Shown: positions 27,229 to 35,748 of the stretch, piece by piece
How the letters are laid out: every line of letters starts with the position of its first letter
Position numbering within the stretch: the stretch's first letter is position 1
The notes under the pieces: model-generated
Database searches by the model: none
What the model saw: only the letters and a program-made list of their open reading frames with translations
Told to the model about the DNA's origin: nothing
Origin: Chloroflexota bacterium
GTDB lineage: Bacteria; Chloroflexota; Anaerolineae; UBA4142; SHND01
Length of the DNA stretch: 64,000 nucleotides
Assembly (NCBI GenBank): GCA_029778615.1
Contig: JAKOPZ010000010.1
Coordinates: 1-64,000 of the forward strand
Direction: 5' to 3'
Program-made: the position numbers and the translations under genes

Positions 27229-28233
27229 ATGCAAACGATTCTGTTGATTTTGCTTGCATCGCTCGTGTTTGCCGTTGCGGCAACGCCACTTGCCCGCCGC
27301 GTCGCGTTTGCCTTGGGCATTCTCGACCAACCCAATGCGCGCAAAGTTCACACGTCGCCGGTGCCGTTACTCGGCGGCGTTGCTATTTATGTTGCGTTTC
27401 TCGGCGCGCTCCTTTTGTTTAGCGATGCGTTCTATGTGAATCAGGTCATCGGTATTTTGCTCGGCGCAACGTGGGTCTCGTTTCTCGGCATTTGGGACGA
27501 TTGGCGCACTCTGCGTCCGGCAGTCAAACTCGCGGGGCAATTGATTCCGATTGCGATTTTGATTTTGACGGGCGTGCGCGTCGAATTTCTACGCAATTCA
27601 TTTTTAAATGTTTTGGTCACGGCGGCGTGGATTGTGGGCATCACGAACGCGGTAAATTTTTTGGATAACATGGACGGACTTTCGGGTGGCGTTGCTGCGA
27701 TTGCGAGCGCGTGGTTTCTCGCGTTGAGTCTTCTCAACGGACAATTTTTAGTGGCGCCGTTCGCCGCCGCGTTATTGGGCGCGTCGCTCGGTTTCTTGGT
27801 GTATAATTTCAACCCTGCGCGGATTTTTATGGGCGACGCGGGCAGTTTGTTCTTGGGATTCATGCTCGCCGCTGTCGGTTTGAAATTGCGTTTTCCGGCA
27901 CATCCCGATACGATTACGTGGATGATTCCCGTTCTCGTGCTCGGAGTTCCCGTTTTGGACATGACGCTCGTGACGCTGGCGCGGCTGCGGCGCGGTGTGA
28001 ATCCTTGGACGACAGCGGGCAAAGACCATCTCTCGCATCGTCTCGTGAAAATGGGTATGAGTTACCGCCGCGCCGTATTGACAATCTATGCGTTGTGCGT
28101 ACTGTGTGGCGCGCTTGCTCTGCTGGTGCAATACGTCTCTTTTGAAATTGCCTATGCGCTTTTCGCGTTCGCGCTGTGCGCGGGCGCGGCAGTTATTTTC
28201 TTTTTTGAAAGGATGAACACCCAAACACTATAA
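27229..28233 (+). CDS. Undecaprenyl-phosphate sugar-1-phosphate transferase, WecA/MraY family
   Basis: A 334-residue polytopic membrane enzyme that starts lipid-linked glycan synthesis by moving a sugar-1-phosphate onto undecaprenyl phosphate. LGIWDDW, NAVNFLDNMDGLSGG, ARIFMGDAGSLFLGF and DHLSHRL are the conserved cytoplasmic motifs with catalytic Asp and His residues. About ten membrane segments are visible. It lies 6 nt after the ligase gene, and its stop overlaps the next start as TAATG. Confidence 0.92.
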   Translation: MQTILLILLASLVFAVAATPLARRVAFALGILDQPNARKVHTSPVPLLGGVAIYVAFLGALLLFSDAFYVNQVIGILLGATWVSFLGIWDDWRTLRPAVKLAGQLIPIAILILTGVRVEFLRNSFLNVLVTAAWIVGITNAVNFLDNMDGLSGGVAAIASAWFLALSLLNGQFLVAPFAAALLGASLGFLVYNFNPARIFMGDAGSLFLGFMLAAVGLKLRFPAHPDTITWMIPVLVLGVPVLDMTLVTLARLRRGVNPWTTAGKDHLSHRLVKMGMSYRRAVLTIYALCVLCGALALLVQYVSFEIAYALFAFALCAGAAVIFFFERMNTQTL

Positions 28234-29630
28234 TGACCGATTTATCTTTGGATTTGACACAAGCGCTTGCGGAAAAAATTAACACGCGCACCGCGCGCAT
28301 CGCCGTCATTGGCATTGGTTATGTCGGACTGCCGCTTGCCACCGCCTTTGCCGCCGCCGGTTTTGTCACAGTCGGACTCGACCTTGACGCACGCAAAACA
28401 CAAGCCATCCAGCGCGGCGAATCGTACATCCCCGATGTCGAGAGCGCGCTCGTCGCAAAACTTGTCGCCAGTGAAACTCTGCGCGCGACCGACGACGAAA
28501 CAACTCTCGCGGATGCCGATGTAATTTTCATTTGTGTACCGACGCCGTTCGACCGCATGAAAGCGCCCGACTTGGGCATGATTCGCAGTGCCAGTGAAAG
28601 CATTGCGCGTCATTTGCGGCGCGGGCAAATGGTGATTCTCCAAAGCACCACCTATCCCGGAACGACAGAAGAATTTGTGTTGCCGATTCTGGAAACGAGC
28701 GGATTCAAAGCCGGGCAAGATTTTTATCTCGCGTTTTCGCCGGAACGAATTGACCCGGGCAACAAAGAGTGGAGCGCGAACAACATGCCCAAAGTGTTGG
28801 GTGGACTTACACCGCAATCCACTGAACTCGCGCGCGCGTTGTTGGCAACGCTGACGCCACAGGTGCATTTGGTTTCCACACCCCGCGCGGCGGAAATGAC
28901 AAAACTGCTGGAAAATATATTTCGCAGTGTAAACATTGCGCTCGTCAACGAATTGGCATTGTTGTGTGAACGCATGGACATTAATATTTGGGAAGTGATT
29001 GACGCCGCAAAAACGAAACCGTTTGGCTTTATGCCCTTTTACCCCGGCGCGGGAGTGGGCGGGCACTGCATTCCGGTGGACCCGTATTATCTTTCATGGA
29101 AAGCGCGCGAATTTGATTTTTATACCAAATTTATCGAACTCGCCGCCGAAGTCAATCAGTCCATGCCCTTCCATGTGGTCAATCTCGTCGCGGACGCGGT
29201 GAACCGCGATGGCAAAGCCTTGCGCGGCGCGCAAATTCTGATTCTTGGCGTCGCGTTCAAACGCGATATTGACGACGCGCGCAATTCGCCTGCCGAACGC
29301 GTTATCGAATTGCTGCGCGCGCGCCACGCCCACGTTTCGTACCACGACCCATATGTGCCGCAGTTTCACATCGGGGATAGCGTGTTTTATCCCGACGCGC
29401 AAGTGCTGGACGGCGTCGCGTTGACACCCGCGAGTGTGCGCGCGGCGGATGTGGTGGTCATTGTTACGGGACATCGCGTGGTAGATTATGGGATGGTGCT
29501 CGCCAACGCCCGACGCGTGGTGGATACGACCAATGTCACCGCGCCGCTCCCGGGCAATGGAAAGGTGCTCCGCCTCGGCGCGCCATCAGCGGATTCCGCC
29601 GCAGACGGTAAAGCAAACGGCAGCACATGA
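28233..29630 (+). CDS. UDP-sugar 6-dehydrogenase, WbpA-like
   Basis: A 465-residue nucleotide-sugar dehydrogenase. Rossmann motif GIGYVGLPLA (residues 29-38), FICVPTP, STTYPGTTEE, the Lys in TKLLEN and catalytic Cys in GGHCIPVDPYYL are present. The pattern fits the UDP-GlcNAc/UDP-ManNAc dehydrogenase branch rather than UDP-glucose dehydrogenase. It would supply the uronic acid that the WbpD-like acetyltransferase at 6681 modifies. A TATAAT at 28229-28234 overlaps the start, but here it may be only the TAATG junction. TTG 28248 is a less likely start. Confidence 0.9.
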   Translation: MTDLSLDLTQALAEKINTRTARIAVIGIGYVGLPLATAFAAAGFVTVGLDLDARKTQAIQRGESYIPDVESALVAKLVASETLRATDDETTLADADVIFICVPTPFDRMKAPDLGMIRSASESIARHLRRGQMVILQSTTYPGTTEEFVLPILETSGFKAGQDFYLAFSPERIDPGNKEWSANNMPKVLGGLTPQSTELARALLATLTPQVHLVSTPRAAEMTKLLENIFRSVNIALVNELALLCERMDINIWEVIDAAKTKPFGFMPFYPGAGVGGHCIPVDPYYLSWKAREFDFYTKFIELAAEVNQSMPFHVVNLVADAVNRDGKALRGAQILILGVAFKRDIDDARNSPAERVIELLRARHAHVSYHDPYVPQFHIGDSVFYPDAQVLDGVALTPASVRAADVVVIVTGHRVVDYGMVLANARRVVDTTNVTAPLPGNGKVLRLGAPSADSAADGKANGST

Positions 29631-30250
29631 CGTCTCCACTTGTTTCGCTTCAACCCGTTCCACCACCGCTGCTCATCGTCGTTTCCGGACCGAGCGGCGT
29701 GGGCAAGGACGCGACGCTCAAGCGCATGCAAGCGCGTAATATGCCGTTTCACTTTGTAGTGACGACGACGACGCGCCCACAGCGCGCGAACGAAGTGGAA
29801 GGCGAGGACTATCATTTCGCTTCGATGGCAGAGTTTCAAGAAAAATTGGCGCGGGGTGATTTTTTAGAATACGCGAATGTGTATGGCAACATGTACGGCA
29901 ATTCCAAGAGCGATATTGAAAACGCGTTGGCGCGCGGCTCTGACGTGATAATGCGGATTGATGTACAAGGCGCCGCGACCCTTCGCAAAAAAGTGGACGG
30001 CGCGATTTTTATTTTTCTGCTTTCGACCCTGCAAGAATTGGAAACGCGCTTGCGCGCGCGCAAAACCGAAAATGAAGATGCCTTGCAGACGCGCCTCAAT
30101 CTCGCCGCGCGCGAAATGGAAGAACGAGTGCATTTCGATTATTGCTTGTGGAATGAAAACAGTCATTTGGACGACACCGTTCAAGACATCATCGCCATCC
30201 TGCGCGCCGAAAAATTGAGAACGCACCCGCGCCAAGTTAGATTCAGGTGA
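29627..30250 (+). CDS. gmk: Guanylate kinase
   Basis: A 207-residue nucleotide kinase converting GMP to GDP. The P-loop reads GPSGVGKDATL, with Asp where most family members have Ser/Thr or Gly-Thr. The GMP-binding signature TTTTRPQRANEVEGEDYHF and YGNSKSDIENAL are normal, as is overall length. The start overlaps the dehydrogenase stop as ATGA. Placement with glycan genes is probably chance operon structure. Confidence 0.9.
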   Translation: MTSPLVSLQPVPPPLLIVVSGPSGVGKDATLKRMQARNMPFHFVVTTTTRPQRANEVEGEDYHFASMAEFQEKLARGDFLEYANVYGNMYGNSKSDIENALARGSDVIMRIDVQGAATLRKKVDGAIFIFLLSTLQELETRLRARKTENEDALQTRLNLAAREMEERVHFDYCLWNENSHLDDTVQDIIAILRAEKLRTHPRQVRFR

Positions 30251-30255
30251 CGGAG

Positions 30256-30293
30256 GAGGCAAGACGAACGCGTCGAATGGTTCGTCTTGCCTC
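30256..30293. repeat. Perfect 14-bp inverted repeat after gmk
   Basis: GAGGCAAGACGAAC (30256-30269) and GTTCGTCTTGCCTC (30280-30293) pair fully around a 10-nt loop. There is no T run, so it is a weak terminator or mRNA-stabilising hairpin. Because it lies here, the DUF72 start at 30310 is preferred over 30247. Confidence 0.65.
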
Positions 30294-30309
30294 ATTCGTC
30301 GTTCGTCTC

Positions 30310-31086
30310 ATGTTATACATTGGCACGAGCGGTTTCCAGTATGACGATTGGGTCGGACCGTACTATCCGGAAGGTTTACCCAAAGAGAATTGGCTGTCGT
30401 TTTACGCGCAAGAATTTCAAACGCTGGAAATCAATTTCACGTATTATCGAATGCCGACCGCGCGCGGTTTGGCGGGCATGGCGCGCAAAGTTCCCGAAGG
30501 ATTTTGTTTCGCCATCAAAGCGACGAAGGAAATGACCCACGCGCGCGAACGCGCGAACAATGTCTTTGAACAATTCCAAGACGCGTTGCAGCCGCTCATC
30601 GCGGAGAACAAATTTGGAGTCATCCTCGCGCAGTTCCCCAGTTCGTTTCATCGGAACGACGAAGCGCGCGACTATATGAAATATTTGCGCGCGCAATTGG
30701 ACACGCTGCCCGTCGTCGTCGAACTGCGAAACAAGGAATGGGTGGACGACGAACACGCCGAAGAGACGTTTGAATTTTTGAATCAAAATCAATTGGGCTA
30801 TTGCTGTGTGGACGAACCCTTTTTCCCGCGCGTCGCGCAAGTGACCTCCAAGATTGCGTACGTGCGTTTTCACGGGCGCAATTACAAAAAGTGGTGGCGG
30901 CACGAACACGCGTGGGAACGCTACGATTACACCTATTCGGTTCAAGAGCTGCAAGAGTGGACACCGAAAATTGAACAGATGAACGCCATGGCAGAGAACA
31001 CGTTCGTCTTTTCCAACAATCACTATCGCGCGCAAGGCATTGACACGGCACGCCAATTGAAATTGCTTTTGACGAACGCGTCATAG
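30310..31086 (+). CDS. DUF72 (YecE-like) TIM-barrel protein
   Basis: A 258-residue protein starting LYIGTSGFQYDDWVGPYYPEG, the DUF72 signature, with LEINFTYYRMP, FCFAIKATKEMTH, FVFSNNHYRAQG further on. The family has a TIM-barrel fold and unproven function. ATG 30310 matches the normal family start; the longer frame would read through a hairpin. Confidence 0.88.
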   Translation: MLYIGTSGFQYDDWVGPYYPEGLPKENWLSFYAQEFQTLEINFTYYRMPTARGLAGMARKVPEGFCFAIKATKEMTHARERANNVFEQFQDALQPLIAENKFGVILAQFPSSFHRNDEARDYMKYLRAQLDTLPVVVELRNKEWVDDEHAEETFEFLNQNQLGYCCVDEPFFPRVAQVTSKIAYVRFHGRNYKKWWRHEHAWERYDYTYSVQELQEWTPKIEQMNAMAENTFVFSNNHYRAQGIDTARQLKLLLTNAS

Positions 31087-31150
31087 CACCGCGCGCGCAA
31101 AAGCAATCCGCTTTGCCAATCCCAAACTCCGGTCTCGATTCTCTTTTTCC

Positions 31151-32137
31151 ATGTCCAGCGAAACCCCTCTTTTGAAACCCATGTCTGCCGGCGACATTTT
31201 GGATGCCGCCATCCGCCTCTATCGCCAAAATTTCATTCCACTCGTAACGATTGTGGCGATTGTAAATGTCCCGATTCTGGTTCTCCAGTCCGTTGGTTAC
31301 GCCTTTGTTCTTCCGCTCTCGGATGACCCGAACGCGTTCAGAAACTTGAATCCGTCCACCGTCGGCATCTTTTTTGGTATCCTCACGTTCGTGGTCGCCC
31401 TTGTCGGCGGAATTTTTTCGTTGCTTGAATTGGGTGCGTTGACCGCGTTTGTTTCCGAACGCTTTTTGGGGCATGAGATGACGGTCCGCCGCGCGTATCG
31501 CGTCGCGTTCGGGCGCGCGGTCTCGCTGCTCATTGCCGCGATTTTATTTTTCTTTGCAGTACTCGCTCTCGTGGCGGTTGTGATGGGCATAATCTTTGTG
31601 CCGGTCTTGGCGCTCGGCGTTTCGGGCGGCACCAATCAGACCGGTAACGCGTTGGCAGGCATTGCTTTTTTATGTTTGTGTGTGTTGTTCATCCCGCTCT
31701 TGCTCGGCGTTGCGTACTTTACCACGCGGTGGATTTTTTGGATTCAAGCCATCGTCATTGAACAGTACAACAGCACCGGCGGGTTGGGACGCAGTTGGAA
31801 ATTGGTCAAGGGCAGTTTTTGGCGCGTGTTTGGTTTTTTGCTGTTGATTTCGCTCATGGTGTATTTTCTCACGCTCGGTCCGGTCGGCGCCATGTCGGTG
31901 GGCTTGGTATTTTTGCCTTCGCCGCTCTTGCGTTTCGTTTTGCAAAGTATCCTCAGCGGAATCATTGGCATTCTCGTCGCACCGCTGCAATATACAACGC
32001 TCACGGTGTTGTATTACGATTTGCGTATTCGCAAAGAAGGTTTCGATTTGCAAATGCAAATGCAGGACACACCCCCCGGCTCGAGCGGACTTGAACCGCC
32101 TCTCGATTTGCCCTCACTTATTCCGGGTTCCTCATGA
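31151..32137 (+). CDS. Multi-pass membrane protein with glycerophosphodiesterase-type membrane domain
   Basis: A 328-residue protein with about six membrane segments. The N-terminal pattern PMSAGDILDAAIRLYRQNFIPLV and the late GLGRSWKLVKGSFWRVFGFLLL are seen in membrane proteins annotated as DUF7847/GDPD membrane-domain. No catalytic domain is present. It opens the DUF4129-DUF4350-MoxR-DUF58 block and overlaps the next gene as ATGA. Function is unknown. Confidence 0.75.
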   Translation: MSSETPLLKPMSAGDILDAAIRLYRQNFIPLVTIVAIVNVPILVLQSVGYAFVLPLSDDPNAFRNLNPSTVGIFFGILTFVVALVGGIFSLLELGALTAFVSERFLGHEMTVRRAYRVAFGRAVSLLIAAILFFFAVLALVAVVMGIIFVPVLALGVSGGTNQTGNALAGIAFLCLCVLFIPLLLGVAYFTTRWIFWIQAIVIEQYNSTGGLGRSWKLVKGSFWRVFGFLLLISLMVYFLTLGPVGAMSVGLVFLPSPLLRFVLQSILSGIIGILVAPLQYTTLTVLYYDLRIRKEGFDLQMQMQDTPPGSSGLEPPLDLPSLIPGSS

Positions 32138-33081
32138 CGATGCGCGTCCTTCGCGTTGGCTTGCTTGGTCTGCTCTTGGTGGTTGGCGGTTTGGGATGGC
32201 TCGTTCCGCCCATTCTGCGCGCGCAGGCATCTATATCGTTTGACGAATATCACCGCGCCGTCGCGCAAGCGCTCGCGCTCACCCAACAAGCCAGCGCGCT
32301 GCCATCCTCCGAACGCGCGACGCTCTTGAACCGCGCGGCAAACGAACTGGAATCCATTCGCCTCGCGCAAACCCCGTCGGGCGCGAACGCGGCGATTGAC
32401 AATTCCGAATTGCTGACGTTACTGCGCGATGCCAACAAGACCGAAATCGCGCGTGCGCGCCTCGCGGCGCTTGAAGACGCGCTGGCACAACCGCTCGCCA
32501 ATGTCTCTGCCAATGATTTATCTACCTTGCGCGATATTTTAAGTCGTCCGCCATTTACGGCAACAGAAAATTGGTACGACGCGATTTTGCGCGCGCTCCA
32601 AGAATTTTTGGACCGCTTGTTTCAGAACACCGCGCAAGGTGTTTTTGACGCGCGCGATATTTTGGTTGTCCTCGCGCTGCTTGCGGTGGGTGCCGTGTTG
32701 GTTTATTTTTTCCGAACGCTGCGCCGCAATTTGGTGGATGACCAAGAACTGCCGATGCCGCTGTTGGAGAATGACGCGCGCACACCCGCCGAAGCGTTCG
32801 ACAATGCCGAGCGTTTCATCCACGCGGGCGACTTGCGTTCGGCGGTGCGCCAATTGTATTTGGCGACACTGCTGCTGCTCGACCAACGCGGGCGCATCAA
32901 ATATGACCCCACGTTAACGAATCGCGAATACTTGAGGCAAGCGGCGCGCGACCCGCGCGCCGCCGCGGCGCTCGAACCCATCGTCGAAACCTTTGACCGC
33001 ACGTGGTACGGCTCGAAACCCATCTCGCGTCAAGAATTTGAAACGTATCGGCGGCGTGTGGAGCAGGTGCGCGAATTATGA
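32134..33081 (+). CDS. DUF4129 membrane protein
   Basis: A 315-residue protein: signal-like N-terminal membrane segment, a helical extracytoplasmic region, a second membrane segment at about 180-196 (DILVVLALLAVGAVLVYFF), and a cytoplasmic C-terminal domain with VRQLYLATLLLLDQRGRIKYDPTLTNREYLRQ, the DUF4129 pattern. This domain typically accompanies MoxR-DUF58 genes. It is coupled to both neighbours by ATGA overlaps. Confidence 0.8.
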   Translation: MTMRVLRVGLLGLLLVVGGLGWLVPPILRAQASISFDEYHRAVAQALALTQQASALPSSERATLLNRAANELESIRLAQTPSGANAAIDNSELLTLLRDANKTEIARARLAALEDALAQPLANVSANDLSTLRDILSRPPFTATENWYDAILRALQEFLDRLFQNTAQGVFDARDILVVLALLAVGAVLVYFFRTLRRNLVDDQELPMPLLENDARTPAEAFDNAERFIHAGDLRSAVRQLYLATLLLLDQRGRIKYDPTLTNREYLRQAARDPRAAAALEPIVETFDRTWYGSKPISRQEFETYRRRVEQVREL

Positions 33082-34244
33082 AACGCCTGCGTCTCGGGCG
33101 CGATGTGTGGCTGCTGCTCGCGCTCTTTATCCTTATTGGAATTTTCTCCGCGTTCATCGCGCTGCGCCAACGCGAATTTGCAGAGGCGCAAGCAATTCAA
33201 ACGCGCTATTCCTCGCATGGGGCGCAAGGCAATGGCACCCTCGCGTTGTACATGTGGCTCGACCGCATGGGCTATCGCGTGGAACGCATCGAAAATCGCG
33301 CGTTTCAAATTTCTGATACCACGCGCGTTTTGTTTGTGCTCGGTCCCATTCAAACCATCGAACAAAATGAAGCCGCATATATTTTGCAGTGGGTCGCGCG
33401 CGGCAATACCTTGATTGTCGCCGACAACGCGGGCTTGGCATCCAACAATTTGTTTCGCGCGCTGTCAGTGGAACCGGACACGCTCGCCGAGCGCGCGGAA
33501 CGCGTTGGCTTGACGCAACCGCTCGTGGACGCGTCGGTGGATGAAATGCAAATCCAGACATTCAACGGACTCGCCTTCGAGAATGGAAATTTCACCGCCT
33601 ACGCGCAGGCAAAAGGCAAACCAGTGCTGGCGCGCGTCAAGCATGGCGATGGCATCGTCTGGATTTCAAGCGCGCCCGCGCTGTTTACGAATCAAAACTT
33701 GAACGACGAGGACAACGCGCGAGTCGTCGCCGCGCTCGTGGCAAATCTGCCGCGCGCAAGCGGAATCGCCTTTGACGAATATCATCTCGGTTTGCAAACG
33801 CAAGAGACAGGTGGATTTATCGAGGTGCTGTACGATACACCGTGGGGCTGGGGCGTTTTGTTTGCCATCGTCGCCGTCTTTTTCTATCTCGCCGTGAACG
33901 GGCAGCGTTTCGGACGCGTAATGCCGATTCCCAAAACGCTTGCGCGCCGCAGTCCGAGCGAATACGTCACCTCGATGGCAAATCTGTTCCGACGCGCCAA
34001 CAAACGCGGCATGGTGCTGTACCACTATCGCCATTCGTTAAAGCGGCGGCTTGGTCGTCCCTATCATCTCAATCCGGAACTCGGCGATGAACGGTACATC
34101 GAGATGCTCACGCGTCTACGTCCGGAAGTGGACCGCGCGGAATTGGTACGCATTTTGAATACACTGCGTCGTACCGACATTTCCGAAGCCGAACTCGTCC
34201 AAGCCGCAGAACAGGCGGTAACTTTTGGGGGACGGCGAACGTAA
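33078..34244 (+). CDS. DUF4350 membrane protein
   Basis: A 388-residue protein with an N-terminal membrane segment, an extracytoplasmic domain beginning YSSHGAQGNGTLALYMWLDRMGYRVERIE (typical of DUF4350), and a second membrane segment at about 257-273. The C-terminal cytoplasmic part is basic. It is predicted to work with the neighbouring MoxR ATPase, by association only. Confidence 0.8.
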   Translation: MKRLRLGRDVWLLLALFILIGIFSAFIALRQREFAEAQAIQTRYSSHGAQGNGTLALYMWLDRMGYRVERIENRAFQISDTTRVLFVLGPIQTIEQNEAAYILQWVARGNTLIVADNAGLASNNLFRALSVEPDTLAERAERVGLTQPLVDASVDEMQIQTFNGLAFENGNFTAYAQAKGKPVLARVKHGDGIVWISSAPALFTNQNLNDEDNARVVAALVANLPRASGIAFDEYHLGLQTQETGGFIEVLYDTPWGWGVLFAIVAVFFYLAVNGQRFGRVMPIPKTLARRSPSEYVTSMANLFRRANKRGMVLYHYRHSLKRRLGRPYHLNPELGDERYIEMLTRLRPEVDRAELVRILNTLRRTDISEAELVQAAEQAVTFGGRRT

Positions 34245-34256
34245 AAAAGCAATCGG

Positions 34257-34290
34257 GATTCAGTCTCTAATTTCTCTTCCCATCTCCATT
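34257..34290. repeat. Degenerate heptamer tract before moxR
   Basis: CAGTCTC, TAATTTC, TCTTCCC, ATCTCC-like units occupy the short gap between the DUF4350 gene and the MoxR ATPase. It resembles the tracts at 1201, 15048 and 37121 but is less regular. Confidence 0.4.
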
Positions 34291-34297
34291 TTTTTCC

Positions 34298-35245
34298 ATG
34301 AACACACAAGCCGCTTACCAAGCTCTCTTGACGGAATCGAAAAAAGCATTGGTCGGGCAAGACCCTGTATTTGAACAAATGGTCATTGCCTTGTTTGTGC
34401 GCGGACACGTTTTGCTCGAAGGCGTGCCGGGCACCGCGAAAACGCTCGCGGCGAAAACATTGGCGCATCTCGTGCGCGCCGAATTCAAGCGCGTGCAATT
34501 CACGCCCGACTTGATGCCGTCGGATATTGTCGGCACCCAAGTGTTTGATATGAACACGAGCAAGTTTTATTTGAAACACGGACCCGTTTTTGCGAATGTG
34601 GTGCTCGCGGATGAAATCAATCGCGCGCCCGCAAAAACACAAGCCGCGCTGCTCGAAGCAATGGAAGAACGGCAGGTCACTATTGAAGGGGAACGCCATA
34701 CGCTGCCCGAACCGTTTCTTGTTTTGGCGACGCAAAATCCTGTCGAGTACGAAGGAACGTATCCCCTGCCCGAAGCGCAACTCGACCGCTTCCTTTTCAA
34801 AACAATTGTCGGGTATCCCGCACTCGACGCGGAAGCAGATATATTGCGGCGCTATCATCACGGTTTCGACGCGCATCGCCTCGCGGACGCGGGCTTGACG
34901 CCGATTCTCTCGCCTGCTGATTTGTCACAGCTGCGCGCGGAAATTGACAGCATCACCGTTGAGGACGGAATTCTCACGTACATTACAAAATTGTCCGACG
35001 CGACGCGTCGCGCGAACGACCTTGCTTTGGGCGCAAGTCCGCGCGCTTCGATTGCGATGCTGCTCGCGTCCAAGGCGTACGCGGCGATGCAAGGACGCAG
35101 CTATGTTGTCCCTGACGATGTGAAATATGTCGCGCTGCCCGTTTTGCGTCACCGCATCTTGTTGAAACCCGAAGCGGAAATCGAAGGATTGAACGCGGAT
35201 GGAATTATTCAACGCCTGTTGGCGTCGGTGGATGTGCCGAGATAG
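34298..35245 (+). CDS. MoxR-family AAA+ ATPase
   Basis: A 315-residue AAA+ chaperone-like ATPase. Walker A GVPGTAKT, Walker [25 protein letters not shown], sensor 1 [25 protein letters not shown] and a C-terminal lid with [27 protein letters not shown] are intact. MoxR proteins act with VWA or DUF58 partners in maturation or stress; a DUF58 gene is two genes downstream. Confidence 0.93.
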   Translation: MNTQAAYQALLTESKKALVGQDPVFEQMVIALFVRGHVLLEGVPGTAKTLAAKTLAHLVRAEFKRVQFTPDLMPSDIVGTQVFDMNTSKFYLKHGPVFANVVLADEINRAPAKTQAALLEAMEERQVTIEGERHTLPEPFLVLATQNPVEYEGTYPLPEAQLDRFLFKTIVGYPALDAEADILRRYHHGFDAHRLADAGLTPILSPADLSQLRAEIDSITVEDGILTYITKLSDATRRANDLALGASPRASIAMLLASKAYAAMQGRSYVVPDDVKYVALPVLRHRILLKPEAEIEGLNADGIIQRLLASVDVPR

Positions 35246-35280
35246 TGCGATAGTGTGAGAGTGTGATAGTGCGAGAGTGC
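35241..35280. repeat. Octamer tandem repeat, five copies
   Basis: GATAGTGC, GATAGTGT, GAGAGTGT, GATAGTGC, GAGAGTGC stand head to tail (consensus GAKAGTGY). The first unit includes the moxR stop codon; the array ends just before the zinc-ribbon gene start. Confidence 0.8.
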
Positions 35281-35284
35281 GCGA

Positions 35285-35647
35285 ATGTCTGACGCTGCGC
35301 TCGAAAGATTCCATATGCAAGAACCTTTTTCCAACACCGCGCGCGAATTGAGCTGCCCGAACTGCGGTGCGCCGTACCAGCTTCCCGCGTTCGGCAATCA
35401 AACTGTGTGTGAGTATTGCGGCGCGCGCTTTCTCGTGCCCGCAAACGTGCGCGCATCCAACACAAATCAGTTGGCAGATGCGCCGACCATTGAAATCACC
35501 GTTCCCCCAGTGCAGACCGATGCTGCGCGCTGGGTCAAGTGGTTGGTGATTTTCATTGTCATTGTTACGGTGGTGCCAACGGTCTGCGGCGTCGGCGCGG
35601 CAGTGTGCGGCGCGCTGGCTCCGCTCGGCGTATTTTTCTTTCGCTAA
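35285..35647 (+). CDS. Small zinc-ribbon membrane protein
   Basis: A 120-residue protein. A zinc ribbon is formed by CPNC (Cys24, Cys27) and CEYC (Cys42, Cys45), followed by a linker and a hydrophobic C-terminal region (about 84-118) giving one or two membrane segments. It sits between moxR and the DUF58 gene, so it may be an accessory membrane-anchored part of that system. Function is unknown. Confidence 0.72.
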   Translation: MSDAALERFHMQEPFSNTARELSCPNCGAPYQLPAFGNQTVCEYCGARFLVPANVRASNTNQLADAPTIEITVPPVQTDAARWVKWLVIFIVIVTVVPTVCGVGAAVCGALAPLGVFFFR

Positions 35648-35748
35648 GAGACGCTTTCAAAATGGCTAAACTGGATTGGCATTGTCGGATAATCAAATGA
35701 GTGTCAGCATCGAGCGTTTTTGCTGAATTCATTTTAAAAGCGCCTCTC
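35648..35748. mobile_element. Possible 101-bp inverted-repeat element (MITE-like)
   Basis: GAGACGCTTTCAAAATG (35648-35664) matches the reverse complement of 35730-35748, GAGAGGCGCTTTTAAAATG, except for a 2-nt gap and one base. The element starts directly after the zinc-ribbon stop and ends directly at the DUF58 ATG. No target duplication was identified, so it could instead be a long-loop hairpin. Confidence 0.4.

Noticed and set aside
28229-28234. TATAAT overlapping the start of the dehydrogenase gene
   Set aside because: It is formed by the stop/start junction CTATAATG of two coupled genes, so it is more likely chance than a promoter.
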